A DNA stretch of 64,000 nucleotides from Phycisphaerales bacterium (GCA_016710275.1 JADJXS010000001.1:868001-932000); one strand, 5' to 3'. Positions 41,557 to 52,917 are shown, numbered from the stretch's first letter. Numbers and translations: made by a program. Notes: a model not told the origin generated them from the letters alone.

Positions 41557-43800
41557 CTATCCGGATCCCGGTGTCTCCGCTATCTCGGTCAGCAATCGCC
41601 GCGCTGCGTCCGCTTCGTCGCCCTCCAGCGCCGGCACCCGCCGGACCGCCTCCAGGACAGCCTCGGCCTGTGCCCGGCCACCGGCGACGTCGCCGGTCCT
41701 GAGCCGCAGTCGCGCGAGGCTGTTTCGGGCGCGCAAGGTGAAACGATGGTCCGGACCCGGCTCGCGCTCCAGCCGCGCCAAGGCCCGTTGCGTGAATTCC
41801 ATGGCCGGCTCAAGCCGCCCCAGGTCTTCCAGGCAGCGGGCGTAGTTGTTCATTGACTTGGCCACGTCCGGATGGGCCTCGCCGAGCCAGCGCTCGCGAA
41901 GCTCCAGCGCCTCGCGATAGAGCGGCTCGGCCTGCTGCAGCGCGGCGTCGGCCGCGGCGGCGTCTCCGGCTTCGCGCAGCGCCCGGGCCTGATCGCGCAG
42001 CAGGGCCGCCATGTTGTTGCAGCTTTGCGCCACGTCGCGGTATGCGGCGGCGGTTTCGGCGGACGCGGGGGCGTCCTGGGAATGGCGCCGGGCGATGGCG
42101 CGTCGCGCCTCGAGCGCTTCGTGCAGCCAGCGGCGGCCCTCCTGCGGGTCGCGGCGGCGGACGACGACGCCCAGCGAATTCCGGCTGGTTGCGGTGAGCG
42201 GGTGTTGTGGGCCCAGGCGGCGCTCGCGGATGCGCACCGCCTCGCGCAGCAGCGCCTCGCTCTCGACGACCGCGCCGCGCTCGAACAGCAGGTCGCCCAG
42301 GTCCTGCAGGCTTTCGGCGGTTTCGACGTGATCCGCGCCGAGCTGCTCCCGGCGGCGCTCCAGCGCCCAGCGCAGGTGGCGCTCCGCGTCGTCGTGGCGA
42401 GCGCTGAAGGCGCGGTAGGTGTTGCCCAGCGTGTTGCGAAGCGACGCGGCGATGCGCAGGTCGCGCACCTCCTCCTCGATGCGCCGCGCCGTGGCGTCCA
42501 GCACGTCCAGCACGCGCACGTCGCTGCGGCCGGACTCCCACGGATCGGATGCGGTGAGGAAGGTCGCCAGCACGGCGTTGATCTGGGCGAAGCGATCGGC
42601 CTGGCGCTGCGCCTCGTCGCGCTCGCGAAGGATCTGCGCGACGCCGAGGATGCTCAGCAGCAGCATCGCCGCGCCCAGCGCGACGGGCACGCGCTGCCGC
42701 CGGGCGAACTTGACCGCCCGGTGGAACAGCCCGGCGCGGCGCGCGGTGATCGGGTGATTGGTCAGGAAGCGGCGGAGATCATCGGCCAGCGCCCCGGCGC
42801 CGGCGTAGCGGCGGTCGGGGTCCTTTTCCAGCGCCTTGAGCGTGATGGTCTCGACGTCGCGCGGAATCGCGGGGTTGAGGCCGCGCGGGCGCTGCGGCGG
42901 CTGCTCGCAGATGGTGCGCACCACCTCGTGCAGCGGCCTGCGCGCCAGGTCGTAAGGCGGGCGGCCGCAAATCAGCTCGAAGAGAATCACGCCCAGCGCG
43001 TACACGTCGCTGCGCGCATCGACGGCCAGGGCATCGGCGCGGGCCTGTTCGGGACTCATGTAGGCCGGCGTGCCCACCAGCCGGCCGCTTTCGAGCATCA
43101 GCGTCGCACCGTCGGGGTCGGATTCGGCCAGCCGCGCCACGCCGAAATCGAGCACCTTGGCCCGGCCGTCGGCGGTGATCAGGATGTTGGACGGCTTGAG
43201 GTCGCGATGCACAACGCCGCGCTCGTGCGCGTAGTGGACCGCGTCGCAGACCTCGGCCGCCAGCGCCAGCCGCGCCCGCAGGGGCAGTGGCGGCCGGCCG
43301 CCCGTCCCGGCTGCGTGGTCGGTGAGCGATACGCCGTCGATCAGCTCCATCGCGTAGAACGGCTCGCCGTCGGGGGTGACGCCGGCGCTGTAGATGGATG
43401 CGATGCCGGGGTGGTTCAGCCGCGCCAGCACCTGCACCTCGCGCGAGAACAGCCGCAGTTGGAGCGGGTCGGCGGTCCGCGCGGAGCGCACCAGCTTGAG
43501 CGCTACGCGCCGCCGCGGGGCGGATTGCCACGCTTCGTAGACCACCCCCATGCCGCCGGCGCCGAGGCGGCGCTCGATCTCGAACTCGCCGATGCGCACG
43601 GGGATCTCGTCGCCCCCGGTTGCCGCGCTTGCGCAGCCCGCGGCGCGCTGCAGACCATGCACCAGCTCGCGCATTTCGTCGGCGGCGGTGCGGCAATCGG
43701 GGCAGCGTGCGACGTGATCGGCAATGCGCGCGGCAGCGTCGGGATCGCATTCCTCGTGAACCCACTCCCACAGCGCGTCACGCGGCACGCCGCAGCTCAT
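41557..43800 (-). CDS. Ser/Thr protein kinase with N-terminal zinc finger and C-terminal TPR
   Basis: The protein has 747 residues. Residues 29-36 (H-x3-C-x2-C) match the anti-sigma zinc-finger type. The kinase domain (about 71-345) has LGAGGMGVVYEA, Lys102, HRDLKPSNIL, DFG and GTPAYMSPEQA. A membrane helix lies near 375-400 and TPR repeats follow (about 440-720). The start overlaps the stop of the sigma gene (ATGA), so the two are made together. A link between signal sensing and sigma control is inferred. Confidence 0.92.
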   Translation of the reverse strand: MSCGVPRDALWEWVHEECDPDAAARIADHVARCPDCRTAADEMRELVHGLQRAAGCASAATGGDEIPVRIGEFEIERRLGAGGMGVVYEAWQSAPRRRVALKLVRSARTADPLQLRLFSREVQVLARLNHPGIASIYSAGVTPDGEPFYAMELIDGVSLTDHAAGTGGRPPLPLRARLALAAEVCDAVHYAHERGVVHRDLKPSNILITADGRAKVLDFGVARLAESDPDGATLMLESGRLVGTPAYMSPEQARADALAVDARSDVYALGVILFELICGRPPYDLARRPLHEVVRTICEQPPQRPRGLNPAIPRDVETITLKALEKDPDRRYAGAGALADDLRRFLTNHPITARRAGLFHRAVKFARRQRVPVALGAAMLLLSILGVAQILRERDEAQRQADRFAQINAVLATFLTASDPWESGRSDVRVLDVLDATARRIEEEVRDLRIAASLRNTLGNTYRAFSARHDDAERHLRWALERRREQLGADHVETAESLQDLGDLLFERGAVVESEALLREAVRIRERRLGPQHPLTATSRNSLGVVVRRRDPQEGRRWLHEALEARRAIARRHSQDAPASAETAAAYRDVAQSCNNMAALLRDQARALREAGDAAAADAALQQAEPLYREALELRERWLGEAHPDVAKSMNNYARCLEDLGRLEPAMEFTQRALARLEREPGPDHRFTLRARNSLARLRLRTGDVAGGRAQAEAVLEAVRRVPALEGDEADAARRLLTEIAETPGSG

Positions 43801-44366
43801 CCGGCGCTCCCGCTCAGGCCGCGCAGCGCTTCCTGCAGGGCGTCCGAGGCGCGGGTCAGTCGCCCCTTCACCGCCTGCGGCGTGGCGTCCAGGGCGACGG
43901 CCATTTCCTCGCGGTCCATGCCCTCGAAATACTTGAGCAGCAGCACCTCGCGGTATTCCTGCGGCAGGCCGTCGATCGCCAGATGCAGGCGCTCGTCGCG
44001 CTCGTCGCGGCGCATCGCGCCGGAAACGCCGGTGCGCGTCGCGGCGGGGTCGATGCCGGTGCGCAGCGGGTGGTTGTGCGTCGGGCTGATTTTCTGACGG
44101 CGCAGCAGGTCGAGGCAGCGGTTGCGGGCGATGCGGTAGAGCCAGGGGCGCACTCGGCCGAGCGGCGGCGGCGTTTCATCGGTCAGGCGCAGAAAGGTCT
44201 CCTGCGCGACATCCTCCCCCAACTGGTGATCGCAGAGAAAATTCGCGCAGAAGCGCTGGATCGGCGGCCAGTAGCGGCGCGTCAACTCCGAGACGCACTC
44301 GCCCCGCTGCGTGCGCAGCCCTTCGGCCAGCCGATCGTCGGTCCATTCCCGGGGATCAACGCTCAT
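43797..44366 (-). CDS. ECF-type sigma factor
   Basis: The protein has 189 residues. Region 2 is FCANFLCDHQLGEDVAQETFLRL, followed by RVRPWLYRIARNRCLDLLRR; region 4 is LPQEYREVLLLKYFEGMDREEMAVALDATPQAVKGRLTRA. It resembles the sigma factors linked to protein kinases in planctomycetes. The kinase gene overlaps its stop. A TACGAT hexamer lies nine bases before the ATG, so the leader may be very short. Confidence 0.88.
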   Translation of the reverse strand: MSVDPREWTDDRLAEGLRTQRGECVSELTRRYWPPIQRFCANFLCDHQLGEDVAQETFLRLTDETPPPLGRVRPWLYRIARNRCLDLLRRQKISPTHNHPLRTGIDPAATRTGVSGAMRRDERDERLHLAIDGLPQEYREVLLLKYFEGMDREEMAVALDATPQAVKGRLTRASDALQEALRGLSGSAG

Positions 44367-44612
44367 GGTCCGATCATCGTACCTGAGCGCCCGCGATCCG
44401 GCCCGCGGCCGGGCGTGCGTTGGGCGGGTTCGGCGTCGAGTTTGCGGCGACGGCGGGTGGCGCCCGTGCGCGTCGAAGGGAGCATCGTGGGCGTCTTTTT
44501 TCGGGAAGGGGGGAATTTCACGGTCCGCGCCGGCGGGCGGTTCGTGAGAGGGGTGGAGCGGCTGCGATGTGCGGTCGCCGGGCCTTGTGACACGAACCAC
44601 GGGAGTTTCATC

Positions 44613-45407
44613 ATGCTTCGCAACACTCTTCGCTCGAATCGGCTGTCGGCGGCGTGCGGTCTTCTGATCGGGATTTCGGCGGCGGCGACCGCTGCACCGG
44701 TGCTGGAAGTGCGGGTGGACAACGTCGTGCAGCAGAACAACGCCACGGTGACGCTGCAGGGCGTGCGCGCCGGGGAAACCTCGCCCAGGATCATCGTTCT
44801 GCGAAGCATCGGCGACCAGAATCTGAACTTCACCAGCACGCCGCCGGTGGTGCTGTTCGGCGGCGACGACTTCCTGTTCACGCTGATCCAGCCGGTGCTG
44901 GAGGAGGGGAACAAGCTGTCACCCAACGGAAGTACGGCTTTTCGCGTGGACTTCGCCCCCCCGGCCGGGGCGAACGGCGTGGCGCCGGGTCGCAAGAGCA
45001 CGCGCGTGTTCATCTTCACGAACGCGACGCCGACGGTCTTCGCCCTGACGCTCGAGGCGGAGTTGCTGCCTGAGCCGGATGCAGCCCCGCCGCCGGACGA
45101 GAATCCGATCGACGAAGCGCCGGATGCCGATGACGCTGCGGGCGAGGAGCAGGAGGACGGCGGCGCTGCGGATGACGGGGCGCAAATCGACGAGGATCAG
45201 CAGGCGGATGACGCGGCGATCGACGAGGCGCAGATTGACGACGCGGCGGACGAGGAAATCGAGGAAGGCGCGTTCGATGAGGATGCCTTCGACGACGACG
45301 ACAACGGAAACGTGAAGTTCGCAGCGCCGTGCGGGTTCGGGATCGGCTTCGGGCTGGTCGGCAGCCTGGTGTCGCTGGGCGGTCTGCGACGTCGCCGCTC
45401 ACGCTGA
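44613..45407 (+). CDS. Secreted choice-of-anchor D-like protein with acidic stalk and Cys-Gly anchor
   Basis: The protein has 264 residues from the ATG at 44613 (GGGAG before). A signal peptide is followed by an Ig-like domain (about 30-150) of the choice-of-anchor D pattern: NFTSTPPVVLFGGDDFLFTLIQPVLEEG, STAFRVDFAPPAG. About 80 residues rich in Asp and Glu form a stalk. The end, APCGFGIGFGLVGSLVSLGG then RRRR, resembles a C-terminal sorting signal. A 13-bp hairpin follows the stop. Confidence 0.75.
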   Translation: MLRNTLRSNRLSAACGLLIGISAAATAAPVLEVRVDNVVQQNNATVTLQGVRAGETSPRIIVLRSIGDQNLNFTSTPPVVLFGGDDFLFTLIQPVLEEGNKLSPNGSTAFRVDFAPPAGANGVAPGRKSTRVFIFTNATPTVFALTLEAELLPEPDAAPPPDENPIDEAPDADDAAGEEQEDGGAADDGAQIDEDQQADDAAIDEAQIDDAADEEIEEGAFDEDAFDDDDNGNVKFAAPCGFGIGFGLVGSLVSLGGLRRRRSR

Positions 45408-45423
45408 ACAGATGCTGAGGTAC

Positions 45424-45452
45424 GGAGCGCGGGCCGCAGCGGCTCGCGCTCC
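45424..45452. terminator. Strong hairpin after the choice-of-anchor D-like gene
   Basis: GGAGCGCG and CGCGCTCC pair, with GCCGC and GCGGC inside. There is no U tract, so it may be a processing barrier and not a classic terminator. Confidence 0.4.
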
Positions 45453-45536
45453 GCCGCTGCGCGCGTCGCACTCCGTGCGATGCTACACTGGGCGAAGGAC
45501 TGCGGGGGATGCAGTTGCAACCGAAGGAGCCAAGCG

Positions 45537-46685
45537 ATGAACGCACGGACCTGGACGGCGATTTTCCTGATCGCGGCGATTGCGGGCGGCTGCCCGGTGC
45601 CGGCGCCGATGGGACAGGCCATCGGCAATTCGGATGGATCGAACTCCAATGCGAACGCGAACTCATCCGACCCGGGTGCGAATTCCAACTCCGGCACGAA
45701 CTCGAACTCCGGCGAGCCGTCAAACGGCACAACCGGCAAGCCGTTCGTGGACCCCGGTGTCTATGGCGACGGCTCGGCGGGTGAGCGGGTCGTCAGCACG
45801 GCGCTGCGTGTCGGCGACCAGGGCGACGTAAACCTGCAATACACGGACTTCATCGTCGCGCCGGGCGTGACGATGACCGTGCAGAGCGGCACGCTGATCC
45901 GCTGCACCGGCACGTTTCGCAACGAGGGCACGATCGTCGTGCTGCCGGGCGCGGAGGGCGGCGACCGCACCGGCTTTGACGACTCCACCCTCGACGGCGC
46001 TACGCGGCCGGCCGCGCTCGGAATCGCCACCCGCGCAGCGGCGGCGGGCGAGATCGGCGGAATCGCGTCGGGTCGCACCGGCGGCGGCGAGGGCAGCGGG
46101 CTGTCGGAGTTTGAGGCCCGCCAAACGCTGCGAATCGGGGTGAAGGCCGGTGGCGGCGGTGGCGCTTCGATTGATGGCGGCGCATCGGGCGGAGGATTTT
46201 TCGCGGTGATCGCCGGCGGCGAAATCCAGAATCTCGGCTTGATCATCGCGGCGGGCGCGGATGCCACCGAGCGTGCCGGCGGCGGCGGCGGCGGCGGCGG
46301 GGTGATCCTTCTGGCCTCGTTGACAGCGGTCTCCAATGCTGCGAACGCGGGCATTCACGCCGACGGCGGCGATGGCGGGCCGGCGACGGAGAACGCCGCG
46401 GCCGGCGGCGGCGGGGGCGGCGGGGTCGTGCATCTGATCGCGCCGGAGGTAAAGAATGACGGTGTGATGACAGCGCTGGGCGGCGCGGCGGGAGCGGATG
46501 GCGCGGCGGACTCGGTGACGGCGGCGCTTCGTTCCGGCGGCGGCGGCGGTGGGGCATCGGGCGGAAATGGGGGCAAGGGCGGCGGTGTGCCGGCCGGTGC
46601 GACCGCGACGCCGTCGAGTGCGCTGCCCGGAGCGAATGGTCACGCGCTGATCACGGCGGCGAATCCGACGGCGCTGGTGAAGTAG
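45537..46685 (+). CDS. Glycine-rich lipoprotein of unknown function
   Basis: The protein has 382 residues. A lipobox (IAGGC) follows a short signal peptide; AAGGAG precedes the ATG. The first 60 mature residues are an Asn/Ser/Gly linker. The rest holds poly-Gly runs spaced regularly (GGGGGASIDGGASGGGFFAVIAGGEIQNLGLI and similar), suggesting a beta-helical or fibrous surface domain. No family is recognised. It follows the acidic choice-of-anchor D-like gene by 129 bases. Confidence 0.7.
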   Translation: MNARTWTAIFLIAAIAGGCPVPAPMGQAIGNSDGSNSNANANSSDPGANSNSGTNSNSGEPSNGTTGKPFVDPGVYGDGSAGERVVSTALRVGDQGDVNLQYTDFIVAPGVTMTVQSGTLIRCTGTFRNEGTIVVLPGAEGGDRTGFDDSTLDGATRPAALGIATRAAAAGEIGGIASGRTGGGEGSGLSEFEARQTLRIGVKAGGGGGASIDGGASGGGFFAVIAGGEIQNLGLIIAAGADATERAGGGGGGGGVILLASLTAVSNAANAGIHADGGDGGPATENAAAGGGGGGGVVHLIAPEVKNDGVMTALGGAAGADGAADSVTAALRSGGGGGGASGGNGGKGGGVPAGATATPSSALPGANGHALITAANPTALVK

Positions 46686-46777
46686 CGGCGGGAGCGAGTG
46701 TCGGGAATGTCGCGAGCGTCGGGAGTAGCGCGGTCAGGAGCATCGCGTGTGCTGCATACATCGCGAGGCCAAGTCGG

Positions 46778-46900
46778 GTAGCGCCGAGCCGGGTAGCGCA
46801 GCATCGGGTGGCGAATAGCCCGGTGGCGCAAAGTTGGGTGGCGCAAAGTTGGGTGGCGCCATGTTGGGTGGCGCAAAGTTGGGTGGCGCCATGTTGGGTG
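46778..46900. repeat. Tandem array of 15-bp units
   Basis: Four clear units of GTTGGGTGGCGCAAA or GTTGGGTGGCGCCAT lie at 46833, 46848, 46863 and 46878, with degenerate units before. The array abuts the inverted palindrome. Confidence 0.85.
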
Positions 46901-46932
46901 GCATGCTTTCGCGGTACTCCGCGTAAGCATGC
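46901..46932. repeat. 32-bp palindrome, copy 3 (inverted)
   Basis: Exact reverse complement of 31627-31658. Confidence 0.9.
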
Positions 46933-47034
46933 ACTCGAATCGCCTCCCTCACTTCATCGATCCAGACCTGCCGGCGCAATTGCAGTCATCGTCGCACCCA
47001 GCGCGCACTCCACGCACGGCATCGCACCCAACCT

Positions 47035-47092
47035 GTGGCACCGGGCTTCCGCCCGGTGTTTTGCCACCCACCGCCCGGATGGGCGGCGCCAC
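47035..47092. repeat. Double-hairpin module, cluster E
   Basis: CACCGGGC-TTCC-GCCCGGTG and ACCGCCC-GGAT-GGGCGGC lie between GTGGCA and GCCAC ends. It sits just past the convergent LysM gene stop. Confidence 0.75.
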
Positions 47093-47102
47093 GACGCCGA
47101 AC

Positions 47103-48836
47103 TCACGGGATGCGGCGCGTGTCGCGCGTGCCGCCGGCCACTTTCACAGCGCCGGCTGAGCTTCGCGCAGCGGGGCGCGCACTTCGTGATGTCGGCGCAC
47201 TGACCTTCGCCGCGCCCGGGCGCGAGGAGCCGGACTTGGACGCCGTGGGCTTTTTCGCCGCAGAATTCGATTCGCCTGACTTCGTTGCAGTGGATTTCGA
47301 CGGCGCGGATTTTCCAGCGGAGGACTTTGCGACCGGCGCGGCAGTGCTGCGCGCCTTCGAGGCCGATGGATCGCGCGGCTTGACCGCAGATGACCCGCCG
47401 CGGTTGCCGTTGGAAGGCTTCGCGCCGTTCGTCGGTTTTGCCGTGCCGTTCGAGGGCTTCGCGGTACCGTTCGCCGGTTTCGCCGCATTCGTCGGTTTCG
47501 TGGACGGCGCGTTCGACGCGCCCGCCGGACGCGGCGGGAGCTTGAGCTTCATGCCGATCTTGATGTCATTTTCCGACTTGAGCACGTCGCGGTTCAGATC
47601 GTAAATCTGCTTCCACAAACCGGCGCTGCCCAGCTCGCGAGAGGCGATCGCGCTGAGCGTGTCCCCCTTGGCCACCGTGTAGACGCGCGTGCCGGCCGCT
47701 GCACCGGCTGTCCCGCCGGGCGGCGGGGTGGTCGGCGCCGGAGCGCCGGGCGTTCCCGCGCGCGGCGGCGCTGTGCCGCCGGCGGTCGGCGGGGTTGTGC
47801 CGGCCGGCGTTCCCCCAACGGGGCTTCCGCCTGCGGGCGTGCCCGTTGTCGGAGTGGCGGGGCGCGGCGGTGTGGCGATGGGTCGCGTGTCCGGGATCAT
47901 GCCGAGCGTCGGAGGGGAAATCGGCCGTCCGGCATTCACGTCCGCGGCCGGCGGGAGAAAGAGCACCTCCCCCGGCTTGAGTTTGTCCACGTCCACACCC
48001 GGGTTCGCGGCCGCGATCGCCTTCCAATGCGACGCCGATCCGTATTCCTCGCGCGCGATCGCACCGATCGGAGTCGCGCCGCGCACGACGTGGCGCTTCC
48101 ATCCGGCCGGCAGCTCATCGCCGCGCGGAGCGGCGCTTTCGGTCGGGCGTGCCGTGCCGGGAACGGCGGCGCTGCCGGTTGGAGGCGGGGTGGACGGGCT
48201 GCCGGCGGGTGTTGCCGGCGAAGCGCCGGGGCGCGTTCCGGCGGCCGGGTCAGTGGGGAGCGGCGGAGGATCGCCGGCGCGCGGCGCCGGTCCGCCGATC
48301 GCGGGGCCGGGCGGAGTGGAGATCGGCGGCGGAGTGACGGATGGCCGGGTCGATGTCGTCTCCACCACGTCGTCATTTTCTGCTGAAGCGCCGGTAGAGC
48401 CGGGCGCGGTTGGCAAAGGCGGAGGAGCGCCGCCAACCTCACCGGCCGGCGCGGATCCGCTCGAAACCGGCGCAGCCATCCCGGAACCGGTCGGTGCTGC
48501 ACTGCCTGTGCCGGGCGCCGTGTCAGGCGAATGCGACAGCGTGGTTCGCGGCGGCAGCACGGGCGAAGTCGAGCTGGTCAGGCTCGGCGGCGCAGAGCCG
48601 GCAGCGGTCGGCGGCGGCGAGATCAGGCCGCCGGCGTTGCCGTTTCGCGGGGCGGACGCACCGGTCGAGCGATTGGCATTGGGAGTTGCGTTGATCGGCG
48701 GCGGCGCATTGCGGTTCTGCACCGCGCCGGATGGCGAAGCGCTTTCTCCACCGGGGCGCATCGTCCACATCACCCCTCCGATGATGCCCAGAACGCCGAT
48801 CAATAGTCCGATTTTCAGCGCCGTGTTCGTGGCCAT
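47103..48836 (-). CDS. Membrane-anchored protein with two LysM domains
   Basis: The protein has 577 residues. An N-terminal helix (about 7-25) is followed by a long Pro/Ser/Thr/Ala linker. LysM domains lie at 248-295 and 384-434 (YTVAKGDTLSAIASRELGSAGLWKQIYDLN is typical; the first is diverged). The last 140 residues are Lys/Ser/Ala-rich with PSNGTAKP-type repeats. LysM domains bind glycans such as peptidoglycan. AAGGAA precedes the ATG. It faces cluster E. Confidence 0.85.
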   Translation of the reverse strand: MATNTALKIGLLIGVLGIIGGVMWTMRPGGESASPSGAVQNRNAPPPINATPNANRSTGASAPRNGNAGGLISPPPTAAGSAPPSLTSSTSPVLPPRTTLSHSPDTAPGTGSAAPTGSGMAAPVSSGSAPAGEVGGAPPPLPTAPGSTGASAENDDVVETTSTRPSVTPPPISTPPGPAIGGPAPRAGDPPPLPTDPAAGTRPGASPATPAGSPSTPPPTGSAAVPGTARPTESAAPRGDELPAGWKRHVVRGATPIGAIAREEYGSASHWKAIAAANPGVDVDKLKPGEVLFLPPAADVNAGRPISPPTLGMIPDTRPIATPPRPATPTTGTPAGGSPVGGTPAGTTPPTAGGTAPPRAGTPGAPAPTTPPPGGTAGAAAGTRVYTVAKGDTLSAIASRELGSAGLWKQIYDLNRDVLKSENDIKIGMKLKLPPRPAGASNAPSTKPTNAAKPANGTAKPSNGTAKPTNGAKPSNGNRGGSSAVKPRDPSASKARSTAAPVAKSSAGKSAPSKSTATKSGESNSAAKKPTASKSGSSRPGAAKVSAPTSRSARPAARSSAGAVKVAGGTRDTRRIP

Positions 48837-49269
48837 GTGCGAAGTTCCTTGTCGCGCGCCCGGAGTGAATGCGCCGACTTCCGTGTCGACGCGGCCGGAT
48901 TATAGCCCGCTGGGAGCGTGCCGGGAGCGATTTTCACGGACGCAACGGGCGGCTGGCATGGGGCGGCCGCGGGGGCTGCAGAGGAATTTTCTGGCCAGAC
49001 CCCTCCAACCCGGCCGATCGGATATACTGTTGGGATACACGCCAGTGACCTCAGCCTTTCTCGTCCCCTTCGGCTCGGCTGTATCGGGGCAGGATCCATC
49101 TGGGAATCGACTGGCAGCGCCACCCGCGGATGCGTGTGTCGGCGCTCCAACCCAGTACGGCCGCGTTTGCGTCAGATCGTTTCCCGCAAGCCACGCCCGA
49201 AGCAACCCGTGACCGCCCGTGCGCCTGCCGCAGTGCAGCCCCGGGACGGCCCGAAGGGAGTCCGTGTAC
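48837..49269. other. Leader region of rhlE, no gene seen
   Basis: The 433 bases lie between divergent LysM and rhlE genes. A TATACT hexamer lies at 49023-49028 without a good -35 box; if used, the helicase leader would be about 240 bases, as in some cold-regulated helicase messages. No coding frame is convincing. Confidence 0.45.
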
Positions 49270-50949
<1,680 letters not shown>

Positions 50950-50990
50950 GCGCGGCGCCGGTGTTTGCGATGTGTACGAAAGAGAGGTGT

Positions 50991-51046
50991 GTTCGGGCCG
51001 GCGTACTGCGATTCGCAACGCGAAGCGCCGCGCGACCGGCCCGAAC
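50991..51046. terminator. Inverted repeat between convergent rhlE and gap
   Basis: GTTCGGGCCGG (50991-51001) and CCGGCCCGAAC (51036-51046) are exact complements with a 34-base loop. No U tract is seen. Confidence 0.4.
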
Positions 51047-51103
51047 GCACGCTACGAGCAGCCGTCCCGAATTCGCGAGCGATTCGAACGCATCCTACGA
51101 AGC

Positions 51104-52123
51104 TTACGCGATCCCGTCCTTCTTCCCCACATACTTCGCCAGGTCGCCGATGCGCGCGGCATAGCCGTACTCATTGTCGTACCACGACACCAGCTTGAAG
51201 AACCGCGGGTTCAGCTCAATGCAGGCCTTGGCGTCAAAAATCGACGAATAGCTGCAGCCGATGAAGTCCGAACTCACGACTTCCTCATCGGTGTACTGCA
51301 AAATCCCCTTCATCCGGCCCGCCGCGGCCGCCTTCACCGCTTCGCCGATCGCGGCGAGGGAGGTCTCCTTCGTCGTGCGGACGGTCAGGTCCACCGCCGA
51401 TACGTCGATCGTCGGCACGCGGAAGGCCATGCCGGTCAGCCGCCCCTTCAACTCGGGGATGCACAGCGTCACAGCCTTCGCCGCGCCGGTGCTGGCCGGG
51501 ATGATGTTGTAGCCCGCGGCGCGCCCGCCGCGCCAATCCTTCTTCGAAGGCCCGTCCACCGTCGGCTGCGTCGCGGTCATGGCGTGGACCGTCGTCATCA
51601 GCGCCTCTTCGATGCCGAAGGCGTCCTGCACGACCTTGGCGATCGGGGCCAGGCAGTTCGTCGTGCAGCTCGCGTTGGAAATGATCGTGTCGGCCTTGGG
51701 GTTGAACTTCTCCTCGTTCACCCCCAGCACGAACGTCGGGATTTCCTTGTCCTTCGCCGGCGCGGAGATGATGACGCGCTTCGCCCCCGCGGCCAGGTGC
51801 TTGCCCGCGTCGGCCAGTGTCGTGAACAGGCCGGTGGATTCGATCACATAGTCCACCTTCAGATCCTTCCACGGCAGATTGGCCGGATCGCGCTCCGCGG
51901 TGCAGCGAATCTCGCGGCCGTTGACCTTCAGCGACGATTCCGTCGCGGTCACTTCGCCCTTGAAGCGGCCGTGCGTCGAGTCATAGCGCAGCAGGTAGCC
52001 GAGATTGTCCGGCGGCACGAGGTCATTGACGCCGACCACCTGCACGTCGCGGTCATCCGCCAGAATCCGGCACACCAGCCGCCCGATCCGACCGAACCCG
52101 TTGATCCCCAAGCGAATCGCCAT
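51104..52123 (-). CDS. gap: Glyceraldehyde-3-phosphate dehydrogenase
   Basis: The enzyme oxidises glyceraldehyde 3-phosphate with NAD and phosphate in glycolysis, or runs in reverse. The 339-residue protein starts MAIRLGINGFGRIGRLV, has the catalytic SNASCTTNCLAP, the His in TVHAMTATQ, and SWYDNEYGYAARI. Length and motifs are normal. It lies downstream of rpmA on the same strand with a 342-base gap. Confidence 0.96.
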   Translation of the reverse strand: MAIRLGINGFGRIGRLVCRILADDRDVQVVGVNDLVPPDNLGYLLRYDSTHGRFKGEVTATESSLKVNGREIRCTAERDPANLPWKDLKVDYVIESTGLFTTLADAGKHLAAGAKRVIISAPAKDKEIPTFVLGVNEEKFNPKADTIISNASCTTNCLAPIAKVVQDAFGIEEALMTTVHAMTATQPTVDGPSKKDWRGGRAAGYNIIPASTGAAKAVTLCIPELKGRLTGMAFRVPTIDVSAVDLTVRTTKETSLAAIGEAVKAAAAGRMKGILQYTDEEVVSSDFIGCSYSSIFDAKACIELNPRFFKLVSWYDNEYGYAARIGDLAKYVGKKDGIA

Positions 52124-52465
52124 GAAACGCACTCCTGGTCCGCAGCGTACGGCGCGGCTCGCGTTCGCGTCCGGCCGCACACTGCCGCGGGACGATCCCG
52201 GGCGGGGGCCGAACGCCGTCAATCCGGGATTCTACGACAAGGCTGACGAATTGTGCGGCGGGGGCGCGATGACGCCGCAGCGCGGGTTCAGGGGAGGCGG
52301 GTCGAGCGAGTTGTGCCGGGGGGGTTGTGCCGGCAGCGACGGTGCGTCGGCGGCGGTGCGTGCGCTGCCGGGCGCGAAGCCGGCGGATGGCCGGCTTCAG
52401 GTCGCCGCGCGCGAGATGCGCGCAGCGGCGGCGGTCACGAGCGAATCGCCGACCGGCGGCCGTCG
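52124..52465. other. Gap between rpmA and gap, with a strong hairpin
   Basis: GAAGCCGGC (52376-52384) pairs with GCCGGCTTC (52390-52398) around a five-base loop, 68 bases past the rpmA stop in its direction. There is no U tract. No gene is seen in the rest. Confidence 0.5.
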
Positions 52466-52717
52466 TCAGTTGGAAGCGGGGGCGGAGACGATCGACACGG
52501 TGCGGCCGCGGAACTGCACAACACCGTCGATCAGCGCGAACAGCGTGTCATCCTTGCCGCGCCCGACGCCGATACCCGGCTTGAAGGGGGTGCCGCACTG
52601 ACGAACGATGATTGCGCCGGTGCGCGCCGCCTGGCCGCCCATCAGCTTGACGCCGCGATATTGCGGGTTGCTGTCGCGGCCGTTGCGCGTGGAACCCTGA
52701 CCCTTTTTATGTGCCAT
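52466..52717 (-). CDS. rpmA: 50S ribosomal protein bL27
   Basis: The protein has 83 residues, starting MAHKKGQGSTRNGRDSNPQ and continuing YRGVKLMGGQAARTGAIIVRQCGTPFKPG, the standard sequence near the peptidyl transferase centre. There is no cleavable N-terminal extension of the Firmicutes type. A GAGGTCAC ribosome site precedes the ATG. The usual partner rplU (bL21) is not adjacent. Confidence 0.96.
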   Translation of the reverse strand: MAHKKGQGSTRNGRDSNPQYRGVKLMGGQAARTGAIIVRQCGTPFKPGIGVGRGKDDTLFALIDGVVQFRGRTVSIVSAPASN

Positions 52718-52917
52718 GACGAGTGACCTCACTGCTGGTGCGGCGGTTTCGGCCGACACGCCGGGTACGCCTCCCGGAGCGCGGGGGATCCGCCGGACGA
52801 TCCTCCCGTCCAGCATCCCGAACGGGGTAGTGTAGCGGGTTCCGGCCGGCCGGGCAATCGGCCGGTTGGGGGCGGCTGGAGCGCGCACGGCCGGGGGCGT
52901 ACACTGCCCGCAGTGCC

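Noticed and set aside
46640..46930. Pentapeptide-like repeat protein encoded by the 15-bp array
   Set aside because: The period of 15 bases creates the pattern in any frame; there is no ribosome site or stable core, and the other arrays have 12 or 14 bp periods.
46778..46932. CRISPR array
   Set aside because: Units are 12-15 bp, directly tandem and degenerate, with no spacers and no cas genes.
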